A stretch of DNA of 64,000 nucleotides from Malaciobacter marinus (GCF_003544855.1 NZ_CP032101.1:2170001-2234000), one strand, 5' to 3'. Counted from the stretch's first letter, positions 10,620 to 20,441 are shown. Translations and numbers: made by a program. The notes: generated by a model from the sequence alone, not told the origin.

Positions 10620-10752
10620 TTATCTTAAAAAATTGTATAATTTAACCAATATTTCAAAATATTATATAGTTTTTTATCATAGATAAATGTACAATATTTC
10701 AAAATACAGTTTATTAGATTTATACTTATCTAAATAAATTGTATAAAATCTA
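10614..10752. repeat. Left transposon end with TnsB-binding-like repeats
   Basis: The end begins TGACATTTATC. Three copies of the core AATTGTATAA/AATGTACAAT lie at about 10,631, 10,686 and 10,737, and a 14-bp repeat AATATTTCAAAATA occurs at 10,648-10,661 and 10,693-10,706. Spaced 20-odd-bp repeats near each end are the binding sites of TnsB in Tn7-like elements. The tnsA promoter must also lie in this stretch, since tnsA starts at 10,766. Confidence 0.75.
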
Positions 10753-10765
10753 ATAAAGGATACTC

Positions 10766-11482
10766 TTGTTCATCAATAAATCTTCACGAAAAATTCCAAA
10801 AAACTATAGAAATATAACAGGTAAAATATCTAGTATGAAAACAAATAAACTTATAAGCTTTGAATCAAAACTTGAAAGAGATTTTTTATATTTATTTGAA
10901 TATGAAAACTTCATTTTAAATATTATAGAACAACCTATTAAAATTAATTATGTTTTTGAAAATAAAGAATATTCGTATACACCTGACTTCTACTTAGAGA
11001 CTCCTATAAATCATAAGAATATCATTGTTGAAGTTAAATATTATGATGAGTTAAAAAAACTCTTATCAAATAAAAAAGAAAATGCCAAGTACAAAGCAAC
11101 AATTAAATATTTAAATAATAAAGATATAGATTTTATATTTTTAACAAACCGTTGTACATATATTAAATCAGATGAATATAAATTTAATATAAACTTTCTT
11201 TTAAATTACAATGTAATTGACAAAAAAAACTTTCAAATAATAGTAGATTTATATGTACCTCAAATAACTATACAGGAACTATTGAACTTATATACAAAAG
11301 AAAAATTCAAACAACTAGAATTAATTAATACTATTTGGTGCATGATAAGAAGAAAAATACTTACAGTCGATATGTATGAAAAATTAACACTTAATAGCAG
11401 ACTGTTACAACTTAAAAATTACGATGAAAAAGTCTATCAAGCACATTTACAAGGAAGAGTTTCAGGAGGATATTTATTATGA
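10766..11482 (+). CDS. tnsA: TnsA-like transposon endonuclease
   Basis: A 238-residue restriction-type nuclease that cuts the 5' ends of the element so it moves by cut-and-paste. The catalytic set of a TnsA fold is visible: E33/E37 in SFESKLERDF, D74 in YTPDFYL and K91 in VEVKYY, with Q56 between. The start is a TTG at 10,766 with AAAGGA five bases upstream; no ATG fits better. Length is close to Tn7 TnsA (273). Its end overlaps the tnsB start by 4 bases. It corresponds in order to tniC of AbaR-type elements. Confidence 0.9.
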   Translation: MFINKSSRKIPKNYRNITGKISSMKTNKLISFESKLERDFLYLFEYENFILNIIEQPIKINYVFENKEYSYTPDFYLETPINHKNIIVEVKYYDELKKLLSNKKENAKYKATIKYLNNKDIDFIFLTNRCTYIKSDEYKFNINFLLNYNVIDKKNFQIIVDLYVPQITIQELLNLYTKEKFKQLELINTIWCMIRRKILTVDMYEKLTLNSRLLQLKNYDEKVYQAHLQGRVSGGYLL

Positions 11483-13413
11483 GTTTAGAAATAAAAGAAG
11501 GAACAAAAGTTTATAAATTAAATAAAGAATATATTATTACAAGTATCATTGACTTTAATTATGTTTTTGCAAAAAACACCACAACATATGAAACAGAACG
11601 ACTAAAAATTAAAGACTTATCATCTACTCTTCTTGAAAAGCAAGAACCTAATATATGTGAAGACTTATCTTTAGTACCTCCCAAAAAGCTTGAAGAGGCA
11701 AGAAAAAGATATAATGCAATAAAATCTCTTATTGATGTAAACTCAAGAAAAGAAGTTGAAAAAAGAGCAAAAGATTTAAAAGTTTCACCCACTACTTTAT
11801 ATAATTGGCTACGTGATTATAATTCAACACGACAACTAAGTTCTTTAGTTCAATTAAAAATAAAAGGAGGGAAAGGTAAAAGTCGGCTTACTAAAGAACA
11901 AGATGATATCATTGATATTGTTTTAAAGGATTACTATCTTACAAATTTAAAACCAACAGTTGCAAGAACATATGAAGAAGTTGCTATAAAATGTAAAAAT
12001 GCAAATATTCAAATACCTTCTGAAATCACAGTAAGAAGAAGAGTTAATGCTTTATCTGAAAAACTTGTACTAAAGAGACGTGAAAGCAAAAATGATGCAC
12101 ACACCTTAGAACTCAATCAAAAAGAATATCCAGATGGTTTATATCCATTACACATTTTACAAATAGATCACACATTAGTTGATATTATTTTAGTAGATGA
12201 TGAATATAGACAAGAGTTAGGAAGACCTTGGATTACAATGGCAATAGATGTTTATTCAAGAATGGTTGCTGGTTTTTATATTTCATTTGAAAGTCCTGGA
12301 TATTTTGGTACGGGACAAGCATTGTATAATGCAATAATACCCAAAGATTCAATAATAGAAAAATATAATATTAATTCTGAATGGAATGTATGGGGGATAC
12401 CAACTACTTTGCATATGGATAATGCAAAAGAATTTAGAGGTATTGATTTACAACTTACATGTGAAGAATATGGAATAGATATAATATGGAGACCTGTAGG
12501 GAGACCACAATTTGGTGCACATATTGAAAGACTTTTGGGTACATTAAGTAATCATATTCATGCTTTAGATGGTACAACAAAATCAAATATCTTAAAACGT
12601 AGAAATTATGATTCACAAAAACATGCAAATATGACACTTGAAGAATTTGAAAAATGGCTAACTATACTAATCACAGAAAAATACCATAAAGACATCCATA
12701 GCCAAATCAATATGACACCGATTCAAAAATATCAAGAAGGAATTTTTGGTACTAAATCTCAACCACCCAGAGGATTACCCAAAAGAGTAGAAGATGAACA
12801 ACTACTGCAAATAAATTTGCTTCCAAAATTTGATAGAACAATTCAAAAATATGGGATACAACTCGATACAATTAATTACTATAGCGAAGTATTAAATATG
12901 TGGATTGAATCTTTTGAAATGATACGAGGGAAAAAGCATAAAAAGAAATTTATTATAAGAAGAGATCCTAGAGATATAAGTAAAATTTGGTTTTATGAAC
13001 CAAATGTAAAAAAATATTATCAAATTCCATATAGAAATCACAGACTACCTAAAACATCAATTTGGGAATTTAATGCTGCACAAAAATATTTAAAAAAAGA
13101 AAATAATAAAGAATACAATGAAGATGAGATATTTGAAGCATTAATAAGGCTAAGAGAAATAGCAAATGAATCTAAAATAAAAACAAAAGCTCATAGAAAA
13201 AATATTGATAGAATTTCAAAACTTAATAAATTTACTAGTACTAATCTAAATTATGAAAAACCATTAAAAAAAGAAGATGATAAAAATAATATAGAACTCA
13301 AGGATGAAGATTGGTTTGATATGGATGAGTTAGTACCATTTGAAGGTATTGATGATAATTCTTTTAACAAAAAAAATCAAGAAATTCAAAAATTAGATGA
13401 TTCAAACTTTTAA
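11479..13413 (+). CDS. tnsB: TnsB/TniA-type DDE transposase
   Basis: A 644-residue transposase that binds the element ends and joins 3' ends to the target. It has an N-terminal HTH region (about 85-190, with VSPTTLYNWL and SEITVRRRVN), then the integrase core with D230 (LQIDHTLVD), D314 (LHMDNAKEF) and E350 (FGAHIERLLGT). The last pair has the D-35-E spacing of the family. A beta-barrel domain and an acidic, lysine-rich tail follow; the tail is the part that contacts TnsC in Tn7. It is translationally coupled to tnsA and 8 bases from tnsC. Confidence 0.93.
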   Translation: MSLEIKEGTKVYKLNKEYIITSIIDFNYVFAKNTTTYETERLKIKDLSSTLLEKQEPNICEDLSLVPPKKLEEARKRYNAIKSLIDVNSRKEVEKRAKDLKVSPTTLYNWLRDYNSTRQLSSLVQLKIKGGKGKSRLTKEQDDIIDIVLKDYYLTNLKPTVARTYEEVAIKCKNANIQIPSEITVRRRVNALSEKLVLKRRESKNDAHTLELNQKEYPDGLYPLHILQIDHTLVDIILVDDEYRQELGRPWITMAIDVYSRMVAGFYISFESPGYFGTGQALYNAIIPKDSIIEKYNINSEWNVWGIPTTLHMDNAKEFRGIDLQLTCEEYGIDIIWRPVGRPQFGAHIERLLGTLSNHIHALDGTTKSNILKRRNYDSQKHANMTLEEFEKWLTILITEKYHKDIHSQINMTPIQKYQEGIFGTKSQPPRGLPKRVEDEQLLQINLLPKFDRTIQKYGIQLDTINYYSEVLNMWIESFEMIRGKKHKKKFIIRRDPRDISKIWFYEPNVKKYYQIPYRNHRLPKTSIWEFNAAQKYLKKENNKEYNEDEIFEALIRLREIANESKIKTKAHRKNIDRISKLNKFTSTNLNYEKPLKKEDDKNNIELKDEDWFDMDELVPFEGIDDNSFNKKNQEIQKLDDSNF

Positions 13414-13421
13414 GGACTAGT

Positions 13422-14300
13422 ATGTCAAAAATAAAACACTATGATAAACTTACTAAAATTTCAAGAACATTTCTAAATAAATCAATTGAAGAACGAATAA
13501 AAAAATGTAAAGAACAAGTATGGATTCCATATCCTCAAGCAAATAATATTTTAGATGAATTAGAAGATCTTTTTGATTACCCTGATAAAGAAAGGATCCC
13601 TGGATTATTAATTGTAGGAGATACAAATAATGGGAAAACTACTATTATTAATAGATTTATGGATAAACATCCAAGATATTTAAATATAACTAATAAAATA
13701 CCTATAATAAAAATTTCTGCACCTATTGCCCCAAGTCATAATGCATTATATGAAAAACTTTTAGATGCATATTACATACCTTACTCTACAAGTGATTCAG
13801 CTTCTAGAAAAGAGACTCAAATAAAAAAAGTTATGAGAGATGTTGAAACTAAAATGGTTATTATAGATGAACTTCAAGATATTTTTCATGGAGACATGAG
13901 ACAACAAAAGAAATTCTTAGCAGCTATAAAACATTTAAGTACAGATGTGCAAATACCAATTATAGGAGTTGGAGTTTGGGAAGTACAAAGTGTTATAACA
14001 GCAGATCCTCAACTCGCTAATAGATTTGAGCCAATTGAAATAAAAAAATGGAATCCCGATATTAATTTTGCAAAATTGCTAGTTAGTTTTGAGAGTACAT
14101 TACCTTTAAAAGAAGCATCCAATCTTCATGAAAAAGATATTTTTAAATTAATTTATAATATGAGCGAAGGTTTAATTGGAGAAGTTGCGCGCATATTACA
14201 AAAAGCTTCAATATTTGCACTTAGAAATGGAAAAGAAAAAATCGATATTGATGTTCTTAACTCAATAAATTTTACAAAACCTTCTTTGAGAAAAAAATAA
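13422..14300 (+). CDS. tnsC: TnsC/TniB-type AAA+ transposition regulator
   Basis: A 292-residue AAA+ ATPase that links target selection by TniQ to the TnsAB transposase. Walker A is GDTNNGKTTI (about residues 66-75) and Walker B is MVIIDELQDI (about 145). PIIGVGVWEVQSVITADPQLANRFEPIEI is the sensor/arginine region of TniB proteins. It is short, like TniB and Tn6022-type TnsC, rather than the 555 residues of Tn7 TnsC. It shares one base with the tniQ start. Confidence 0.92.
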   Translation: MSKIKHYDKLTKISRTFLNKSIEERIKKCKEQVWIPYPQANNILDELEDLFDYPDKERIPGLLIVGDTNNGKTTIINRFMDKHPRYLNITNKIPIIKISAPIAPSHNALYEKLLDAYYIPYSTSDSASRKETQIKKVMRDVETKMVIIDELQDIFHGDMRQQKKFLAAIKHLSTDVQIPIIGVGVWEVQSVITADPQLANRFEPIEIKKWNPDINFAKLLVSFESTLPLKEASNLHEKDIFKLIYNMSEGLIGEVARILQKASIFALRNGKEKIDIDVLNSINFTKPSLRKK

Positions 14301-15217
14301 TGAATAAATGTTATCCATATAAAGATGAACTTTTAAGTTCTTTAATTTTTAGAATATCTAGAGCAAATTACACAAGTGTATCTAATATCACTAACTATAT
14401 TTTTAAAACTAAAGGTTTATACTTAAAAGATATTGATTTATATAATTTTTCTAAAGATGAATTACTATCAATTAATAAACTTCTCAATATAAAAAATATT
14501 AGAAAATATCAATTATTAAAATATATTGGCTATATTGAAGAAAATTTTAATTTCAATGGTAGAAAAAGATGGATTACACATTTTCACAATAAAAAAAATG
14601 ATTTAAAGTTCTATGGAATAAGATTCTGTCCACATTGCATTAAAGAAAGCCCTTACTTAAGACAATACTGGAGGCTATTAATAGTAAATGTTTGTCAAAA
14701 GCATAATTGCTTTTTATTAAATAGTTGTCCAAATTGTAATAAAAATATTAAGTACCCAAATTCTCACTATGAACAAGAAATTTTTAATTGTTATTATTGC
14801 GGATTTGATTTGAGAACATCAACAACGGAAACGATAAAAAAAGAATCAATTCATCTAAAAGTTCAGAATATTCTTTTAAATATACTAAATTATGGATACT
14901 ATAAATTAAATAATAGATATTACTACTCGATTGGATTATTTTATTTATTGAGATTATTAATTAAAAATGTAATGAGAGTAAATAAAAAAACAGAGTATTA
15001 TATTGATAATTTAAAACCTAAAGAATTATCATATTTTATCTCTTTTTCTTTAATATTGCTAGAAAATTTTCCTCATAGACTTAATAAGTACTATAAAAAA
15101 AATAAACTTTTAAATCTACATACTATTCTTGATAAGTATCGTAATAAAAAACTAAATATTCCCAACTGGTATTTATCAAGTATTTATTACAACACTATTT
15201 CTACAAGGTGGCTTTAA
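14300..15217 (+). CDS. tniQ: TniQ/TnsD-family target-selection protein
   Basis: A 305-residue zinc-binding protein. The TniQ domain begins YPYKDELLSSLIFRISRAN. Zinc ligands are C110/C113 with C132 and H135 (the FCPHC ... VCQKHNC pattern) and C143/C146/C164/C167 (SCPNC ... CYYCG). In Tn7-like elements this protein picks the insertion site; because the element sits in comM, this TniQ may recognise comM, but one insertion does not prove site specificity. Length is between the short CAST TniQ and the long TnsD. No CRISPR array or Cas gene is nearby, so RNA-guided targeting is unlikely. Confidence 0.88.
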   Translation: MNKCYPYKDELLSSLIFRISRANYTSVSNITNYIFKTKGLYLKDIDLYNFSKDELLSINKLLNIKNIRKYQLLKYIGYIEENFNFNGRKRWITHFHNKKNDLKFYGIRFCPHCIKESPYLRQYWRLLIVNVCQKHNCFLLNSCPNCNKNIKYPNSHYEQEIFNCYYCGFDLRTSTTETIKKESIHLKVQNILLNILNYGYYKLNNRYYYSIGLFYLLRLLIKNVMRVNKKTEYYIDNLKPKELSYFISFSLILLENFPHRLNKYYKKNKLLNLHTILDKYRNKKLNIPNWYLSSIYYNTISTRWL

Positions 15218-15218
15218 T

Positions 15219-15662
15219 ATGGCAGAAAAGTTATTAACTATTATGCTTAATGAAGAGAATTATGATAAATTAAAGAAAAAACTTTTAAAAAAGAATACAA
15301 TAGATGTGCAAATAAAAGAATTAGCCCTAAAATATTTAGATTACATTTTTCAATTAAAAACATGTATTAATGAAATCAAAAAAGAGGATAAAGAATTTAT
15401 TTCAGATGAAGATAAAAATGAATTTATATATGAATATTATTGTGAGATAGAATCATCTAAATATTGTTTATTTGAATGTATTAATATTATTGAATTAAAA
15501 AATACTTTAAAAGACTGTATGGTTAATATAGAAACTAAAATAACTGATTGTAAATATGATTTATATCCTGGTTTTTTATGTGAACCTAAATCTATTCTAG
15601 AAGTTTCTATTTTACATTCGACATTGGAAAATTTTAGAGAAGAAATATCTTATTTAGAATAA
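15219..15662 (+). CDS. Small protein at the tniE position of the transposition operon
   Basis: A 147-residue protein starting one base after the tniQ stop, so it belongs to the transposition operon. It is rich in Lys and Glu, mostly helical, and has several cysteines (for example CEIESSKYCLFECINI) but no clear zinc pattern. I recognise no family. The order tnsA-tnsB-tnsC-tniQ-small gene parallels tniC-tniA-tniB-tniD-tniE of AbaR-type elements that also enter comM, so it may be a functional counterpart of TniE. That is a positional argument only. It converges with the helicase gene 14 bases away. Confidence 0.65.
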   Translation: MAEKLLTIMLNEENYDKLKKKLLKKNTIDVQIKELALKYLDYIFQLKTCINEIKKEDKEFISDEDKNEFIYEYYCEIESSKYCLFECINIIELKNTLKDCMVNIETKITDCKYDLYPGFLCEPKSILEVSILHSTLENFREEISYLE

Positions 15663-15676
15663 AAATAACAATCAAT

Positions 15677-18187
15677 CTATTCAAATATATAACCAAAATC
15701 TGATTCCTCTAACCCATACCAATATGCATACTTTTTTGCTCTTGTTGCAGCCACATATGCTAATCTTAATTGTTCATCTCGCTGACTTTCATCATATGTT
15801 TGATTATATTTTGCAAGACGATATATTAAATTTCTGATAATATCCTTTTCTTTATAGTAACAATCTCCTATTAAAAAACATACATCAGCCTCCAAACCTT
15901 TAGAAGAGTGAAAAGTCATAATATCATCTGCACCAATTATCCCATTAAAGTCTTTTGAATTTTGTCGACATAAAACATAAATACTTGCATCAGGCCATTC
16001 ATTTTTTATCTCAATAATTCTTTTGTTAATATCTTCTGTTACTTTTTTTATATCCATCTTATTAGATTTATTTTCTATATTAATTTTCTTAAACTCACTA
16101 TCTATATGCTTATTAAAGGCAATTACCTCTTTATCTAATTTCATATCTACTTTATTTAAAATTTCTCCTGCTTTAGATAAAATATTTTGTGAAGACCTAA
16201 AATTATATGACATAACTAATTCATTATGCTCACAATTAAAATGCTCTTTAAACTTTATTAGATATGAAGGTGTACTACCTCTCCATCCATAAATACTTTG
16301 CCAATCATCTCCTATACACATTAAAGTTGTTTCTTTCTCTTCTTTATACAAATATTTTTGAGCACCTTTAATGAATGACACAATTTCAGGTGATATATCT
16401 TGAAATTCATCTATTAATATGTTTTTCATACTTTTAATTGAAGTTGATGTATAATCAAAATGATTAATGTTATTTACTGAAAAAAATTTTAATAAATTTG
16501 AGAATTGCCATATCTCATTTTCTTTAAAATATTTATTCATAAACTCCCAATAAATCATCATGGCATTATATATATCTTTGTGTTCTTCATCAAAAGTAGA
16601 ATCATTAAGTATTTTATCTTTTAAAGAGTTTAACTGTTCAAAAGAAATTCCAGTACTCTCTATAAAGTTTATAAGGATATAGAAAAACTCATAAATTAAT
16701 TTTTTTCGAGATAATGTACTTATTTTTATATCAAAAATTATGGGAGTATCATTTTTTTCAGAATCATCAGAAAAGTCATTAATTAAAAGTATATTATTCA
16801 GTTCTTGCTGAGTTTCTACAAAAACAACCTTTGAATCACAATAACTAAAAACTTTTTTATGTATATTTCTAGCCCCTAACAATTTAAATTGTTTTTTATT
16901 TAAACGATTTTCTATTAGAATATCTTTAAATTCAGTTTTTTTTAAAATATCATTTTCAGGACTAAAAATTAAATATACATCTAATTTATCCAAATATAAA
17001 TGATAGTAAAAAGATGTATCTACTACTTTAGAAAAAGTTTTTTCTTTGATATTAGTATCTAAAGTAGTTTTAAAAACATCTTTGAATACATTACACAATT
17101 CTTCAGAAAAATTGAGAGCATATTTTATTTGTGAAATACCTTTCTTTTCATCTTGCTTTAATAATAACTTATTAAAATTACTTTTCAAAAATATTTTATG
17201 TATTAATTTTTTAAAGTAATTGCATTTACTATATGAAATAGCATAAATTTCTTTTAATATACTAGATTGTGCATAATTTAATGTGCTATTAAATGTATTG
17301 TCAATTTCTGCATCTAATTCATAATTATTATCTCCATTATCCTTATCTTTAATAAATTCAAATAATTTATATGAACCTAAATAACCTGAATCTTTTGCTA
17401 CTTCATAAACCTTTGAGTGGAAAGTTCTAATCATTTTTTCAATGATTGACTTATCAATATCTAATTTTGCTTTTTTAAAAAGGCTTACAAGTTTATCACG
17501 AAGTTCTTTACAAGATTTTTTTGTAAACGAAAATACTACTAATTCATTAGGGTTCACATTAGCAAATTTAATAAGAACTATAATTCTCAAAAGCATTGTA
17601 GTAGATTTACCAGAACCCGCCGCCGCAGCAACTAACTGAGTACTATTTTTACATAAGATAATTTTCCATTGTTCGTCAGTTGGATTTCCTAAATTTTTCA
17701 ATTCAATAAATTTTTTAATTTCATCATCTTTTTTAGAAAAAACAATAAAATTAATCTTCTTTTCTATTTTAGGTAATGCCTCAACAAATTTCAATCTGGG
17801 GCTATTTAAGGTAAATTTATTTAAAGATTTTTCATAACTCTCTTGAAGTTCTTTAAATTTATTTTTATAATACATATTTCTTTCATATAATTTACTCTTA
17901 TAATCTAATTCTGCATTTTCTAACTTATTATCATAAGAAGAAATAAGGTCATCTATTCTATTAGTATACTTTATTTCTGTATTCTCTAATTTATTTTGTT
18001 GAGCTTTATTATTCTCATCTATTGCATTTTCATAATCTATTTGTACTTGTTCTAATTTATTATTATGAGTTATTTTAATCTTTTTTAATTCTTCATTATG
18101 ATTTTTAGATAATTTTTCTAAATCATTTTCTGTATAGAAACCTAAAACATTAATTAACTTATTAAAATATTCTTGAATGTCAGCCAT
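15677..18187 (-). CDS. UvrD-type SF1 helicase with N-terminal coiled coil
   Basis: An 836-residue superfamily 1A helicase. Motif I is LVAAAAGSGKST, motif II is NILIDEFQDISPE, motif III is CIGDDWQSIYGWRGS, motif IV is MSYNFRSSQNI, then TFHSSKGLEAD and RLAYVAATRAKKYAYW. Residues about 20-125 form a long coiled coil with a rough 20-residue repeat (NKLE...Y...I). No nuclease domain is evident. It is likely a cargo gene for defence or DNA processing; its neighbour on the same strand is the TnsE-like gene. The ATG at 18,187 has AAAGGG six bases upstream. Confidence 0.85.
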   Translation of the reverse strand: MADIQEYFNKLINVLGFYTENDLEKLSKNHNEELKKIKITHNNKLEQVQIDYENAIDENNKAQQNKLENTEIKYTNRIDDLISSYDNKLENAELDYKSKLYERNMYYKNKFKELQESYEKSLNKFTLNSPRLKFVEALPKIEKKINFIVFSKKDDEIKKFIELKNLGNPTDEQWKIILCKNSTQLVAAAAGSGKSTTMLLRIIVLIKFANVNPNELVVFSFTKKSCKELRDKLVSLFKKAKLDIDKSIIEKMIRTFHSKVYEVAKDSGYLGSYKLFEFIKDKDNGDNNYELDAEIDNTFNSTLNYAQSSILKEIYAISYSKCNYFKKLIHKIFLKSNFNKLLLKQDEKKGISQIKYALNFSEELCNVFKDVFKTTLDTNIKEKTFSKVVDTSFYYHLYLDKLDVYLIFSPENDILKKTEFKDILIENRLNKKQFKLLGARNIHKKVFSYCDSKVVFVETQQELNNILLINDFSDDSEKNDTPIIFDIKISTLSRKKLIYEFFYILINFIESTGISFEQLNSLKDKILNDSTFDEEHKDIYNAMMIYWEFMNKYFKENEIWQFSNLLKFFSVNNINHFDYTSTSIKSMKNILIDEFQDISPEIVSFIKGAQKYLYKEEKETTLMCIGDDWQSIYGWRGSTPSYLIKFKEHFNCEHNELVMSYNFRSSQNILSKAGEILNKVDMKLDKEVIAFNKHIDSEFKKINIENKSNKMDIKKVTEDINKRIIEIKNEWPDASIYVLCRQNSKDFNGIIGADDIMTFHSSKGLEADVCFLIGDCYYKEKDIIRNLIYRLAKYNQTYDESQRDEQLRLAYVAATRAKKYAYWYGLEESDFGYIFE

Positions 18188-18307
18188 ATTTCCCTTTCTT
18201 ATATAATAAATTTAGATTTTAAAACTATATCTAAATCTTTGTTTTTTGTCAGATAGAGTAAAATCAGATTTTTTTACAAATGAATTCAATAATCTATCCA
18301 AACAATA

Positions 18308-20065
18308 TTAATTTATTTTTGTAATAATTCTTTCTTCTATTGATTCAATTTTATTTCTATGCGTGAATATGATATATTCATTATTTTTTAATAATAAACC
18401 TGTAGCAAACCAACTTCTATTACCATTAATTGCCATATCTATTAATTCTTTTGATATAAATTTATTATTAATACTTTCAATAGTTTCAGTATTTTTTATA
18501 ATTACTAAAAATGATTTTTGTTCTCCATTTGCTCTTGCCTGTAGTTCGATAAGATAAATATCTTTAATTGATTTATACTGTAATTTTGCAACAAAATATT
18601 TTCGTTTAATTTGATTTTTTTTATCAAGAAACATAAAAGCTCTTTTTAAAGATTTCCCTTTATGATCTAATACTTTAGGAAATTTAAATACTTTTTCACC
18701 TAAATATAAAAAATCACTATTCTTTTTTAAATGATTTAAAATTTCAATTATATTTAAATTGTTTTTACTCTTTTCTTTTTCTTCTTCATCATATTTTTGT
18801 TTAGTAAAAACTGCTTCATCTGTATTACCATTATTATTTTTTGTAGTTGAAGGTGTTTCTTTTAAATTCGTATAATCTTTTTGTTTATATCCACCTTGTT
18901 GTTCTCTTTGAGTATCAACAATTTTTTTTGCATTAAGTGTAATTGGCTCTGAAGCTTTTTGACAATTAATATTTAATTTAAAATCAGAATCTGTTTCTTC
19001 ATCAAACTCAAGTTGATTATTACCATACAATTGATCATTTACACTTAATGAATTATTTTTTCGTATATTTACTTTACAATCTTTTGATGAATCTCTTTTC
19101 CCTTCCTCTTTTTCTTTAAATTGTGACTTTGCATGACTATAGTTACAACTAAAATCGCTTAAAAAATCATTATTTAAATCATGTGTAATAATATTTAAAA
19201 CAAGTAATAAATTTTGTTTCTTATATTCAAAAACTCTTGAATTTAATAGCAATTTTTTTCTTGGTAATCTGGCACTAATTACATTAGATTTTTTGTAAAT
19301 ATTATAAATATTGGAATATAAATATAATCTTTTTGGATTAGTTAAAAAAAATAAAATTTTATACCTGTCATCTATTGAATAATTACCATTAATTTCAATA
19401 TCATAATGATTTTTAACAGAATCATATTTATTGACATTTAAACTATTTAAGATTCCATTTGGTGTCAAAATATCTTGGCAAAAATGACTCTTGGGCTCTT
19501 TTTGATATGCATAATTATATAAATAAAAATACTTTAGAACTTCTATTGCAGGGATAAGAATTTTCCTATTGTTAATAGTATATAAATAAAATTCTAAATC
19601 TTTAAAGTGATCTAATTCATATATTCTTTCTTTTTTTAAAATACCAAATTTATCTACTATTTCTTCTAAACTAAGCACTTCACAATCCGTTGAATCATTA
19701 ATGTTTATTTTTGTTTCATATATTTTCTTTTCAAATGTTTCATTGAAATTTTCAAAAAAAGATATATCGCCAACACTATTAATTTTTGCAAATATATTTA
19801 ATTGAAGTATTGATTTAAAATCAAAGTTTTGTATTTTAAAAGAAAGTTTTTTTGTTAATTTATTTTTAACCAAAATAGCAACAGATATGGAATAATCATT
19901 TGAAGTTTTTTTGTAATTGTACTGAAAAGGATTTGAAATTAAATAAATATAATAATTATTTTTTTTCAAGTCTATATCATGAGATATAAGAAATTGTCCA
20001 TAATTTCTATAATTATGTTCATAAGGAAAACAATATGGAATAAAATCTTCATCATCAAACTTCAT
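18308..20065 (-). CDS. TnsE-like transposon target protein
   Basis: By recall of the Tn7 TnsE sequence, similarity runs along the protein: YYIYLISNPFQ near the N-terminus (Tn7: WRIFVWFNPMQ), ILIPAIEVLKYFYLYNYAYQ in the middle (Tn7: YHIPQLELARSLFLINSYF), a long acidic linker (about 330-450), then a C-terminal domain with KFPKVLDHKGKS, IYLIELQARANGEQKSF and NGNRSW, which parallel LPKVGRSR, FVLLEVDASDG and KSSLNWP. TnsE directs Tn7 to replicating or conjugating DNA by binding the sliding clamp; QLNIF near residue 95 resembles a clamp motif. I use the ATG at 20,065; a TTG at 20,098 is also in frame. Size (585) is close to TnsE (538). No alignment was run. Confidence 0.62.
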   Translation of the reverse strand: MKFDDEDFIPYCFPYEHNYRNYGQFLISHDIDLKKNNYYIYLISNPFQYNYKKTSNDYSISVAILVKNKLTKKLSFKIQNFDFKSILQLNIFAKINSVGDISFFENFNETFEKKIYETKININDSTDCEVLSLEEIVDKFGILKKERIYELDHFKDLEFYLYTINNRKILIPAIEVLKYFYLYNYAYQKEPKSHFCQDILTPNGILNSLNVNKYDSVKNHYDIEINGNYSIDDRYKILFFLTNPKRLYLYSNIYNIYKKSNVISARLPRKKLLLNSRVFEYKKQNLLLVLNIITHDLNNDFLSDFSCNYSHAKSQFKEKEEGKRDSSKDCKVNIRKNNSLSVNDQLYGNNQLEFDEETDSDFKLNINCQKASEPITLNAKKIVDTQREQQGGYKQKDYTNLKETPSTTKNNNGNTDEAVFTKQKYDEEEKEKSKNNLNIIEILNHLKKNSDFLYLGEKVFKFPKVLDHKGKSLKRAFMFLDKKNQIKRKYFVAKLQYKSIKDIYLIELQARANGEQKSFLVIIKNTETIESINNKFISKELIDMAINGNRSWFATGLLLKNNEYIIFTHRNKIESIEERIITKIN

Positions 20066-20441
20066 AATATATTGTACACTAAAAATAATTTTATACAAAT
20101 TAGCTAGATAATAATATTTTAAATGTAATTAAATAAAATTACGAATTTTTATCTTAAGTAAAATAATTCTAGATAACTATATCTAATTTTACATCCTGGT
20201 CTAAAAAATATAAGCCTAAACTAGAAGCTTATTTAAATAATAATGGTTGTATATTTTCTTTTCTTTTTTTGTATATAAAAGAAGAGAGATTTTCTTGAAA
20301 CTTACAGAATCAATTAAAAAGCTTTTGATAATAAAAACAAAAACAAATCTCTACATTGTTTGAAGGTAGATTAGATGAGTTTCTAAACCTATGACTTAAA
20401 AAGTAATTTTTGTTGTTCAAAAAATTCTAAGAGGTTTAGTA
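20066..20441. other. AT-rich spacer with small dyads, no gene
   Basis: About 375 bases between the TnsE-like start and the attC-like site. No reading frame here looks coding. Two inverted repeats are visible: AGAGATTT/AAATCTCT around 20,284-20,352, and CTAAACCT (20,383-20,390) with AGGTTTAG (20,432-20,439). A TATAAAAT box lies at about 20,086-20,093 on the minus strand and could be the promoter of the TnsE-like gene. Confidence 0.3.
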
